This document shows, in pieces, positions 1 to 7,443 of a DNA stretch of 64,000 nt. The stretch comes from Bacteroidales bacterium 52_46 (GTDB taxonomy: Bacteria > Bacteroidota > Bacteroidia > Bacteroidales > Muribaculaceae). Each line of letters begins with the position of its first letter. The stretch's first letter is position 1. The stretch lies in assembly GCA_001915385.1 (NCBI GenBank), contig MNQK01000001.1, positions 186,001 to 250,000 on the forward strand, given 5' to 3'. A program made the position numbers and the translations under genes. A model generated the notes under the pieces. It ran no database searches. It worked only from the letters and a program-made list of their open reading frames with translations, and was not told the origin of the DNA.

Positions 1-722
1 AGGTATCGGTGACTGTCGACGCCACAAATGCAAAAGTCGAGGATGTGTTCAACGACATGATGGTATACGTGAGCCAGAACGGACGACTTGACAATGAGGT
101 CATGGTACGGCAGCCGCTGCGCGTTTCAGGAAAGACCGCATATTACGAACATCTGCGCCCGCTTATCTTCCCCGCCGGCAACGAATACCGCCGCATGGAG
201 ACGGTATCGACCACCTATCCCGGCATGAATGTAGAGAGCGTGGACTATTACGACCCGTATTATCACGCCACTCTGACTACCGACTATCCCCGTTCGGCCG
301 ACAAATACATCTACGACCAGACACAAAGCGGACGCTTCTTCGTACGCGAATACAACTCATCAAATTCCGATACGGAGGCTGACTACGTGGTGACACATTT
401 CACGCTCGACGCTCCGGAACTGCCGGGTAAATATATATTTCTCGACGGTGATTTCACATCACGCCGTTTCGACCCGCAGTCGCTTATGACCTACAACCGT
501 GCTACCGGACGGTATGAAAAGACGCTCCTTCTCAAACAGGGTGCCTACAACTACCAGTATCTCACAGTCGATGCAGGAAGCAGCAACAGCGCCGCCTCGA
601 CATCAGCCATAGAGGGCGATTTCTACCAGACCCGCAACGAATATCTTGTCAAAGTGTACACCCGACGTCGCGGCGAACGCTATGACAGGCTTATCGGAGT
701 GACCACCGTCATGTTCCGCTAA
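1..722 (+). CDS. T9SS plug-type protein (DUF5103), 3' part
   Basis: C-terminal portion of a DUF5103 family protein, annotated in Bacteroidetes as a type IX secretion system plug protein. The frame is open to the left edge, so the N-terminus lies outside the window and the GTG at 9 is not a real start. Motifs typical of the family are visible: NDRIDNEV-like 'NGRLDNEVMVRQP' early on, and 'EADYVVTHFTLDAPEL' in the middle. The family is thought to close the periplasmic or extracellular gate of the SprA translocon; that role is family knowledge. A second T9SS component (PorT-like, 35780) lies further along, but the two are not in one operon. The family assignment is fairly secure, the exact role less so. 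Confidence 0.8.
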   Translation, partial: VSVTVDATNAKVEDVFNDMMVYVSQNGRLDNEVMVRQPLRVSGKTAYYEHLRPLIFPAGNEYRRMETVSTTYPGMNVESVDYYDPYYHATLTTDYPRSADKYIYDQTQSGRFFVREYNSSNSDTEADYVVTHFTLDAPELPGKYIFLDGDFTSRRFDPQSLMTYNRATGRYEKTLLLKQGAYNYQYLTVDAGSSNSAASTSAIEGDFYQTRNEYLVKVYTRRRGERYDRLIGVTTVMFR

Positions 723-782
723 TACTATGCAACCGGCTTTACTATCCGGTGACTATACCTTCCAAATCATAATATAACCAAA

Positions 783-1125
783 ATGAAACACAATACACAA
801 TCTACATCAATTATAACCATGCAGACATCAACCATACGGCTTTACTCATTGAATTATGCAGAAATAAAAACGTATCTGACGGCCGCGTTATTCATCGCCG
901 GCAATATCATACTTCCGCAACTTTTCCATCTCATGCCGCAGGGAGGAGTGACATGGCTGCCGATTTGCTACCGTACTGCTCTATCAGATTGCCGGCACAT
1001 TGGGTGAACGGGCAATAAAAGGTGATTTCTATCTCGCCATACAGGATTTCCGCATAGGCCTACCGGACATGTTGCTCCAAATCCTCGTAGGCTACCTCTT
1101 CATCAGATATCTCATAAAGAGATAA
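783..1125 (+). pseudogene. Decayed ECF-type S-component-like membrane protein
   Basis: Two pieces of one membrane protein lie in different frames. The first runs from the ATG at 783 (or 819) and encodes a hydrophobic N-terminus ending 'GGVTWLPI'. The second, in another frame from about 966 to the stop at 1123, reads 'LLYQIAGTLGE' then 'AIQDFRIGLPDMLLQ' and ends '...FIRYLIKR'. In intact homologues, annotated as ECF transporter S components, I expect about 100 residues of membrane segments between these pieces. This looks like a gene that lost its middle through an internal out-of-frame deletion. The ends are well preserved, suggesting a fairly recent event. The naming is from memory of the family, so it is moderate; the frame break is seen directly. 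Confidence 0.6.
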
Positions 1126-1173
1126 CCGATGATATCATCCTCATTGTTGCTTTGAAAAAAAATACAGCGATAA

Positions 1174-1232
1174 TGGTTTTAAATTAAACTATTATCACTA
1201 TATTTGCGCTATAACAGTTTAATTTTAAACCA
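1174..1232 (+). promoter_or_regulatory. hipBA promoter with two operator-like sites
   Basis: A perfect Bacteroidetes -7 box (TATATTTG, 1199-1206) is flanked by two AT-rich 18-bp sites, 1174-1191 and 1215-1232. They are inverted copies of each other with two differences, and each is itself close to palindromic. The downstream site ends on the first base of the hipB start codon; the upstream site covers where the -33 element would lie. This is the arrangement expected for autorepression by the HipB-like protein; binding itself is inferred. Confidence 0.65.
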
Positions 1233-1591
1233 TGAATGAAAATATTTATATGCTCCCGGATACTGTCATAGCTCAAAAAATAGGAAAAAAACTACGACAC
1301 ATGAGGCTAAGGCAGAACTATACCCAGCAAAAACTGGGAGAAGATGCACAGGTATCCCTCTCCACTATAAAGAAAATTGAGCATGGAGAAATCGGCTCAT
1401 TTGACTCTTTTATCCGAATTATCAGAATATTGGGACTTCTCGACATATTCAATCCCATGCTTGAGGATGAAGAGTTAAGTCCAAATGAATATTACAGGAT
1501 TGTACAAGAGACCAAAAAGAAAGAACGGAAAAGAGCCTTAAAAGCAGTATCCGATAACAAGACCGACAATAAGGAGGAATCAGAATGGTAG
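1232..1591 (+). CDS. HipB-like XRE antitoxin/regulator
   Basis: A 119-residue protein with an N-terminal helix-turn-helix of the XRE/Cro type (about residues 15-70; 'RQNYTQQKLGEDAQVSLSTIKKIEHG'). The C-terminus is charged and lysine-rich, plausibly disordered. It lies directly upstream of and overlaps a HipA-like kinase gene by 7 bp, the standard hipBA order. By analogy it would bind and neutralise the HipA partner and repress the shared promoter, which has paired operator-like sites reaching to the start codon. No Shine-Dalgarno sequence precedes it; the operator overlaps the start. Family confident, function inferred from context. Confidence 0.85.
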   Translation: MNENIYMLPDTVIAQKIGKKLRHMRLRQNYTQQKLGEDAQVSLSTIKKIEHGEIGSFDSFIRIIRILGLLDIFNPMLEDEELSPNEYYRIVQETKKKERKRALKAVSDNKTDNKEESEW

Positions 1592-2868
1592 ACATAGCAA
1601 GGGTGAACCTTTACGGAATGCCGATGGGAGCATTGCGTTGGGACAACCGCAGGAATATAGGACAATTTGAATATGCCGACAGTTTTATTGGCAAAGGGAT
1701 AGAGCCATCTCCATTACTTATGCCGGTCAGAGCCGGTAGAGTATATTCATTCTCCGACATAGGCAAAGAGACATTCAAAGGGCTGCCCGGTATGCTGGCC
1801 GATTCACTGCCGGACACCTACGGACGTGCCCTTTTTGACCGTTGGCTTGCCCTGACAGGACGACAAAGCGGAAATGCCGTCGAAACTTTATGCTTTCTCG
1901 GCAAACGCTGTATGGGTGCGATGGAATTTGAACCGGCAATGGATACCCCTTACCGCCCGGACGTGAATATCGAAATCGACTCCCTTGTCGAAGTCGCAAG
2001 CGAGGCTCTTGCTGAAAAAGCTGATTTCGGAGTAAATCTGGACGAGGATAAGAAAGCGGCTATCGCCGAAATTGTAAGACTTGGCACATCGGCAGGAGGC
2101 CAAAGGGCAAAGGCAATCATTGCTTATAATAAAAACACCGGAGAAGTACGTTCGGGGCAAATAGACGCGCCTCCGGGATTCGACTATTATCTGATAAAAC
2201 TCGATGGAGTAACAGGAGATGCCGGCTTTCGTGAGACACAGAATTTCGGGCGGCTGGAATATTCCTTTTTCCGTCTTGTCAGAGAGTGCGGCATAGAAAT
2301 GTCGGAATGTTCGCTTATAGAGGAAAACGGACGCGCCCATTTTCTAACCAAACGATTCGACCGTAATGAAGAAGGCAAAATACACATGCAGACATTGTGC
2401 GGCATCGCCCATTATGATTACCGACTGCCGAGAGCGTATTCCTACGAGCAGGCGTTCAATGTGATGAGAGCATTACGACTGCCATATTCACAGGCACAGG
2501 AGATGTTCAGGCGAATGGTATTCAATATCGTTGTAAGGAATCAGGATGACCATACAAAAAACATATCTTTCCTGATGGACAGGGACGGCAAATGGCGTCT
2601 TTCTCCTGCCTACGATATGGGATTTGCCTATAATCCCTCCGGCGGATGGACATCACAGCATCAAATGTCGATAAACGGAAAATTTGACAACATTACCGGA
2701 AACGATATTCTTGTATTTGCGCAACGAAACAACATCAAAGATGCATCTGAAATAATCGGACAAATATGTGAGACTGCATCAAGATGGCCGGTTATAGCTT
2801 CGGAATGCGGTGTACCTCAGAAGATGATAGACGCCATCACACCCGAAATGAGACTTAAGTTGCAATAA
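1585..2868 (+). CDS. HipA-like serine/threonine kinase toxin
   Basis: A 427-residue HipA family protein of normal full length. An N-terminal HipA-N subdomain ('LPGMLADSLPDTYGRALFDRWL', around residue 65) is followed by the kinase core: a glycine-rich 'GTSAGGQRAKAI' near residue 170, the catalytic 'RNQDDHTKN' near 318, and the metal-binding 'SPAYDMGF' near 340. All key residues for phosphotransfer are present, so the enzyme appears active. HipA proteins phosphorylate targets such as glutamyl-tRNA synthetase and cause growth arrest; the target here is unknown. A strong purine-rich ribosome site (AAGGAGGAA, 1571-1579) precedes the ATG, unusual for this organism, and the gene overlaps hipB, which favours coupled translation. 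Confidence 0.9.
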   Translation: MVDIARVNLYGMPMGALRWDNRRNIGQFEYADSFIGKGIEPSPLLMPVRAGRVYSFSDIGKETFKGLPGMLADSLPDTYGRALFDRWLALTGRQSGNAVETLCFLGKRCMGAMEFEPAMDTPYRPDVNIEIDSLVEVASEALAEKADFGVNLDEDKKAAIAEIVRLGTSAGGQRAKAIIAYNKNTGEVRSGQIDAPPGFDYYLIKLDGVTGDAGFRETQNFGRLEYSFFRLVRECGIEMSECSLIEENGRAHFLTKRFDRNEEGKIHMQTLCGIAHYDYRLPRAYSYEQAFNVMRALRLPYSQAQEMFRRMVFNIVVRNQDDHTKNISFLMDRDGKWRLSPAYDMGFAYNPSGGWTSQHQMSINGKFDNITGNDILVFAQRNNIKDASEIIGQICETASRWPVIASECGVPQKMIDAITPEMRLKLQ

Positions 2869-3004
2869 TCCTGTCATTGATACAATTCGTGGGGAAATTT
2901 TTGCAAATACAGGGATTTCTGACGAAATTTGCAATGGATTCGCACGCAGGCAACGCAAAGGTATTTGACGGTTGGTGGACTGCGGCATGACATTCACATC
3001 AATC

Positions 3005-3613
3005 ATGGACGAAGAAAAAGTTATGTTACAGATACAAAATGTACTGGTCTCGCTCGACCTTGCCGAACAATTCTTTTGCTGCGACCTTGACGCATGTCTC
3101 GGTCAGTGCTGCATAGAGGGTGATGCCGGCGCACCCGTCACGCCCGAAGAGGTGAAACGCATCGAGGAAGTTCTGCCTCAGATTAAAGACGACATGATAC
3201 CCGCCGGACTGCGCGAAGTGGAGGAAAACGGAGTAGCGTACACCGACGAGGAGGGCGACCTCGTGACAACAATTGTCGACGGCCGCAACTGCGCGTTCAC
3301 ATGCTACGGACCCGGCGGCAAATGCCTTTGCGCGATAGAGAAAGCGTGCCGCGAAGGACGCATCGACTTCCTCAAACCCGCGTCATGCCACCTTTACCCT
3401 CTCCGCCTGACTGAATACCCCGACTTCATAGCCGTAAACTACCACCGCTGGAAGATATGCCGCCCGGCCGAAACCCTCGGCCGCAAACTCGGCCTGCGCC
3501 TCTACCAGTTCCTCGAAGGCCCCCTGACAGCCCGCTTCGGCAAAGAATGGTACGACGAACTATGCGAAGCCTGCGAAGCCTACCTCAAAGAATACCCCAA
3601 CGGAGTATCGTAG
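3005..3613 (+). CDS. DUF3109 family cysteine-rich protein
   Basis: A protein of about 200 residues matching DUF3109, a family common in Bacteroidetes with no established function. Cysteines cluster in a metal-site-like pattern: 'FCCDLDACLGQCC' near the N-terminus, then 'NCAFTCYGPGGKCLCAIEKAC', 'SCHLYPLRL', and 'KICRP'. An iron-sulphur or zinc site is a reasonable inference. The frame opens at 2972; ATGs at 2987, 3005 and 3023 are candidates. I chose 3005 because homologues begin shortly before 'MLQIQNVLVSLDL'. It stands alone between the hipBA pair and a convergent helicase gene. Confidence 0.8.
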   Translation: MDEEKVMLQIQNVLVSLDLAEQFFCCDLDACLGQCCIEGDAGAPVTPEEVKRIEEVLPQIKDDMIPAGLREVEENGVAYTDEEGDLVTTIVDGRNCAFTCYGPGGKCLCAIEKACREGRIDFLKPASCHLYPLRLTEYPDFIAVNYHRWKICRPAETLGRKLGLRLYQFLEGPLTARFGKEWYDELCEACEAYLKEYPNGVS

Positions 3614-3909
3614 CCCAATATCCGACAAATAAATATCTCACCAACAGTATTCCGCTACCAGAAAAAAATATAATCGTAATACCCCGCAATTTGCTGGGCT
3701 ATTATGAGGGCTCTTAAATCTTTTTATGCTTGCCAAGTTTATCTCAAAGAATATCGTATAAAAGAGTAATGGGGCTGTGTAATTATTAACTGCCCCATCT
3801 TAGTATGAGTTAAATGATTCTTTCTTAGAAAGGCTTAAAGCGATGAGAAACCAAACGGCAGAGATCCTAGGATCCGTTCACGAAAGCGTGGTGACGATGT
3901 TGAAAATCA
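3614..3909. other. Intergenic region with possible IS-end relic
   Basis: This spacer lies between two convergent genes. It holds a TGGGGC...GCCCCA inverted repeat around 3770-3797 that includes 'GGGGCTGTGTAA', which resembles IS256-type ends. A 29-codon frame follows, starting at ATG 3843 ('MRNQTAEILGSVHESVVTML'), running into the end of the helicase gene and stopping at 3932. I suspect the edge of an eroded insertion sequence, but the assignment is weak. Confidence 0.3.
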
Positions 3910-6684
3910 TCACCCATCATTATCTTCATTAACCGTGAAGAATTTATGACGATGGAGAATTTTATTTAAGAATGGAGAGAGAGATGCAGGGAAACTATAA
4001 TGGTTACCATATCTACCTAAACCTTCACGGAAATTGAAAGCTAATAGGCACAAGCGTTTTTTTGCACGGGAAATGGCAACATAAAGTTTGCGCGCATCTT
4101 CCTTACAAGCAGATTCATCATTTTTGTTTGCAAAGAATGGATAAACATCATCAATAGCGCCATATACAACGACATTTTCAAATTCGAGCCCCTTAGCTTT
4201 ATGCACTGTGGCAACAAAAATTTTCTCCTTGATAACAGAATTCTTTTCATCATCACATAGATCGGCTTCTTTATAAGTGTTTAAATCCATAATATGCTTG
4301 CTTAGCTGTTCATATAATGATGGTTCGGAAGCAGCATCAATCACTTGCCTATCAAGAAAATCACAGATATATGGAAATTTAGGAACTATGGGGATAATTT
4401 TACGAGATGTGTAATATGTATATACTTTTTCTAATTCGCGAACTACTGCACATTTTTCTTCGAAATAGCGTGTGTATTGATTTGATTTTGCCTCAGAATA
4501 AATTGAGCCATATTTATCTCTTAATAATTCGGCGATTACAGAATTATTGAAAAGGAAGTGTTCGATAGATGATTTTAGAATATTGGCTTTATCATAGCAA
4601 TATTCTGCTAAAGAATAAGTGGCGATAATATCATCATTGGCAAGGTGTGAGTTTTCACCTTGCAACCCTAAAATACTAATAAGATCCTTGAGCTTATAAG
4701 AGCGGAAGTTCGGACAAACAAGCCGAGCGAGTTTTAGTGTGTCAAAGATGATAGGGAACTCTTTAGAGATGTTAACATTAGGCAAATCGCGTTCGCAGTT
4801 ATTCAATAAGATATTATAATCATATTGAACGTTATGACCGATTAGAATACATCCCTTTGCGAAGTCTACAAATTGTTGCAAACCGTCATTGCGTCTAAGA
4901 TGTGGATTTCTCGCATATTCGTCAACAAGAGGATTAACTAATTTACCAAGCATTGCAGGTATCCCTTGATCTGTATGCAAGAGAATATTTAGTTGCCCAG
5001 TATGTTTGCCATTTACGTATTTATTGGCGGCAATCTGAACTATATCATTAGAAAAGACGTCAAGGCCCGTAGTTTCGGTATCAAAAATTACTACTGGCTG
5101 ACTACGATAATATTGTAGATATTGTAATAAATACGATGAATTGGGATATAAAATGAAGTCAGAAGGACAGATACCAGTGTTCTTCAATGTAGAAATAAAT
5201 TTCCGCGCTTCTGCGTATTTTGGGATAATTTTCAATATCGAGAAGATACGCGCCCAAGCGAGAAAGTTGATTTCAAAATTAACAACATTAAGATGAGAAA
5301 ACAGAAATTTAATTTCCCTCAATGAGAATAGGTCTGTCCCTGAAATCTTGAAATGGGGCATTTGAGCCTCTTCCAAAGCCTTAGAAACATTATTAGCATA
5401 AGCATTAGAATTAACAAGGATTGCTGTTCGCCCATCAGGAAAAGAATTGACTATATCAACTACAGAATATGGAGCAGTCACATTACTATGAGTATAATGT
5501 AAATATAAATCTTTAGCATTTGGTTCATCAAAGTTGTTGGGTTCCGGGAGGAAGTCGGGGTCGGTATCAAGTTCAAGATTTGCATAATCATTGAACACAT
5601 CTATTAGATACTTGGGCGAGCGATAACATTTATTTAGATGATGTAGATTTACGCCACATCGATTTTTTAGCCAATCGAGAGTGTCAAGTTTGGCACCGAT
5701 AAATGAAAATATCGCTTGTTGCTCGTCTCCTAGATAAATTGTGACATTATCTTCAGCCGTAAATGCATCAACAATTGCGAATTGCAATGGGTTTAAGTCT
5801 TGAACTTCGTCGATTTGGATCCATTTATATTTATGTATAGATTCTGGATTATGACGTGCATATTCATATGTCAAAATTAAAAGGTCATCGAAATCAATAA
5901 CATTTTCGGCCTCCTTATATATTTCATATAACTTGGCAACATAGAGTAATTTTACTAAATCATGAGAATATCTAAAATCTTTTGAGTTTAGATAGAAGGC
6001 CGAATTATCATAAATAATAAGAAGTGAAGCAATAGATACTGGCATCCCCGCTTCATGACATAGAGTAGCAAACATCTCAGGAGAGAAGAACTGTGTTGTA
6101 CGTTCATTGTCTGCAAAATCAGATTGTTTAGATAAGACTATCGATTGGGGGTGTCCTAATCGATATTGACACATGAGATGCTGCACCTGAATAACAGCGG
6201 TGTAACGCTTATGTATCAAATAATCTAAAGAAGCGACATCTGCAACATCTTCTTCATCTTCCATTACATAGGAAGAAATATTGTTAATAACAGAAAGTAC
6301 ATCGTCTTCGTCCATTATCGCACTTGATTGGCTTATCAGGTTATTTTCAAAAACGAATTTGGAACAAAAGCGATGCGTATTGCCTATGAATAGTTCTTTA
6401 GCCCGTTCTCCCACAACCTTATTTATTCGAGTGCGCATTCCACGCGATGCTCTATTGGTAAAAGTCAGGCAAAGCATATCTTTTACGTCCGTGCCATTAC
6501 AGATTGCTCGATGAACTCGTTCCGCGAGAATATCTGTTTTACCGCAACCAGCCGGAGCCAAAATAAGGTGATAACCGCTATCAATACAGATAGCTTCGCG
6601 TTGTTTTTCATCGCGACACTCATCCATATGATAAAATTGGTTGTATGATAGAGCGTATTTTTTTAGCTCTTCAAAAATATTCAT
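3910..6684 (-). CDS. SF1 (UvrD/Rep-type) helicase with embedded DEDDh exonuclease
   Basis: A 924-residue protein. The Walker A motif 'APAGCGKT' is at residues 43-50, followed by motif Ia 'LTFTNRASRGM', the Walker B 'IDEVQD' near 290, and the late helicase motifs 'VATVHKAKGLEFENVVVYG' near 823 and 'KLYVAISRAKKRL'. Between the two halves, about residues 529-695, sits a complete DnaQ-like exonuclease: 'FDTETTGLD' (Exo I), 'IGHNVQYDYNILL' (Exo II) and 'NSHLANDDIIATY' (Exo III, with the His of the DEDDh type). The protein should unwind DNA and digest 3' ends. The gene is clearly more AT-rich than the flanking housekeeping genes, suggesting acquisition. A repair role or an anti-phage role are both possible. 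Confidence 0.88.
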   Translation of the reverse strand: MNIFEELKKYALSYNQFYHMDECRDEKQREAICIDSGYHLILAPAGCGKTDILAERVHRAICNGTDVKDMLCLTFTNRASRGMRTRINKVVGERAKELFIGNTHRFCSKFVFENNLISQSSAIMDEDDVLSVINNISSYVMEDEEDVADVASLDYLIHKRYTAVIQVQHLMCQYRLGHPQSIVLSKQSDFADNERTTQFFSPEMFATLCHEAGMPVSIASLLIIYDNSAFYLNSKDFRYSHDLVKLLYVAKLYEIYKEAENVIDFDDLLILTYEYARHNPESIHKYKWIQIDEVQDLNPLQFAIVDAFTAEDNVTIYLGDEQQAIFSFIGAKLDTLDWLKNRCGVNLHHLNKCYRSPKYLIDVFNDYANLELDTDPDFLPEPNNFDEPNAKDLYLHYTHSNVTAPYSVVDIVNSFPDGRTAILVNSNAYANNVSKALEEAQMPHFKISGTDLFSLREIKFLFSHLNVVNFEINFLAWARIFSILKIIPKYAEARKFISTLKNTGICPSDFILYPNSSYLLQYLQYYRSQPVVIFDTETTGLDVFSNDIVQIAANKYVNGKHTGQLNILLHTDQGIPAMLGKLVNPLVDEYARNPHLRRNDGLQQFVDFAKGCILIGHNVQYDYNILLNNCERDLPNVNISKEFPIIFDTLKLARLVCPNFRSYKLKDLISILGLQGENSHLANDDIIATYSLAEYCYDKANILKSSIEHFLFNNSVIAELLRDKYGSIYSEAKSNQYTRYFEEKCAVVRELEKVYTYYTSRKIIPIVPKFPYICDFLDRQVIDAASEPSLYEQLSKHIMDLNTYKEADLCDDEKNSVIKEKIFVATVHKAKGLEFENVVVYGAIDDVYPFFANKNDESACKEDARKLYVAISRAKKRLCLLAFNFREGLGRYGNHYSFPASLSPFLNKILHRHKFFTVNEDNDG

Positions 6685-6748
6685 ATTTATATATAAATGT
6701 AAATTTGTTAATGGTGGTGAAATAAGGTATTTCGTGCGCTGGTGGTTT

Positions 6749-7135
6749 TCATTTCTTGATATCTATCTTTGTCAATATATCGTCCTTGGCACTCCATCTT
6801 AAAAGCCAGATATCACCGATGGTTGTATCGAATAGAATCCATTCCCAGCTACTATCGGTGGGATACAATTCAAATCGGCCTGTTTTGTTATCAGAAGCGA
6901 GCGGAAATGAGTTAAGTATTCTGCTTTTTTCAGGATTAGTCGGCACGACACCCATAATCGTTCCATCTCTTGTGTCAAGGCGAAGAAACACTCCTGTAGA
7001 TACAGGATACAAAGCATAATTCGTGTCTTTAGATGTGGGTATAACAACCTCAACATTTTCCGCATGTAAAGTTGAAACTGAGAAGATAGTCACAACGATG
7101 GCAAAGAAGATTGTTAAAAGTTTGTTCATATTCAT
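6749..7135 (-). CDS. Small secreted protein of unknown function
   Basis: A 128-residue protein with a clear signal peptide ('KLLTIFFAIVVTIFSVSTLHA', cleavage expected after about residue 25). The mature part is about 100 residues, predicted mostly beta, with tryptophans near the end ('SSWEWILFDTTIGDIWLLRW'). I do not recognise a family. It follows the helicase gene's promoter side by about 60 bases on the same strand and is likewise AT-rich, so it may belong to the same acquired segment, but nothing in its sequence links it to the helicase. Confidence 0.6.
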   Translation of the reverse strand: MNMNKLLTIFFAIVVTIFSVSTLHAENVEVVIPTSKDTNYALYPVSTGVFLRLDTRDGTIMGVVPTNPEKSRILNSFPLASDNKTGRFELYPTDSSWEWILFDTTIGDIWLLRWSAKDDILTKIDIKK

Positions 7136-7443
7136 TATGGTTGATACTCAAGTCGTTCAATATGAAGATAACGTTCACGTACAAAATTACGAATATAATC
7201 CGGAAATGCAACTTATAGACTGATTTTTCATCCGGGAGTTGAGTGCTGAAATGGGGCAATTTATGAAAGATTTTCGGCAGGAGGGGTGAGGATAGGCAAT
7301 TCTTTCCACAATTTGCTTTTTTTGTTGATTGTTTTGTGGCTTTTTTTGAAGTAATTTTGTCATAACGGTAATCTTGTTTATTATTAATCACAAATATTAC
7401 CGATTTTGACAAACCAAGCATATTAACAAATAAAGTATCTGCC
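7136..7443. other. Intergenic region, divergent 5' ends
   Basis: A spacer of about 300 bases between divergent genes. It is AT-rich and must hold promoters in both directions. I saw no repeat, RNA gene or conserved small frame in it. Confidence 0.4.
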
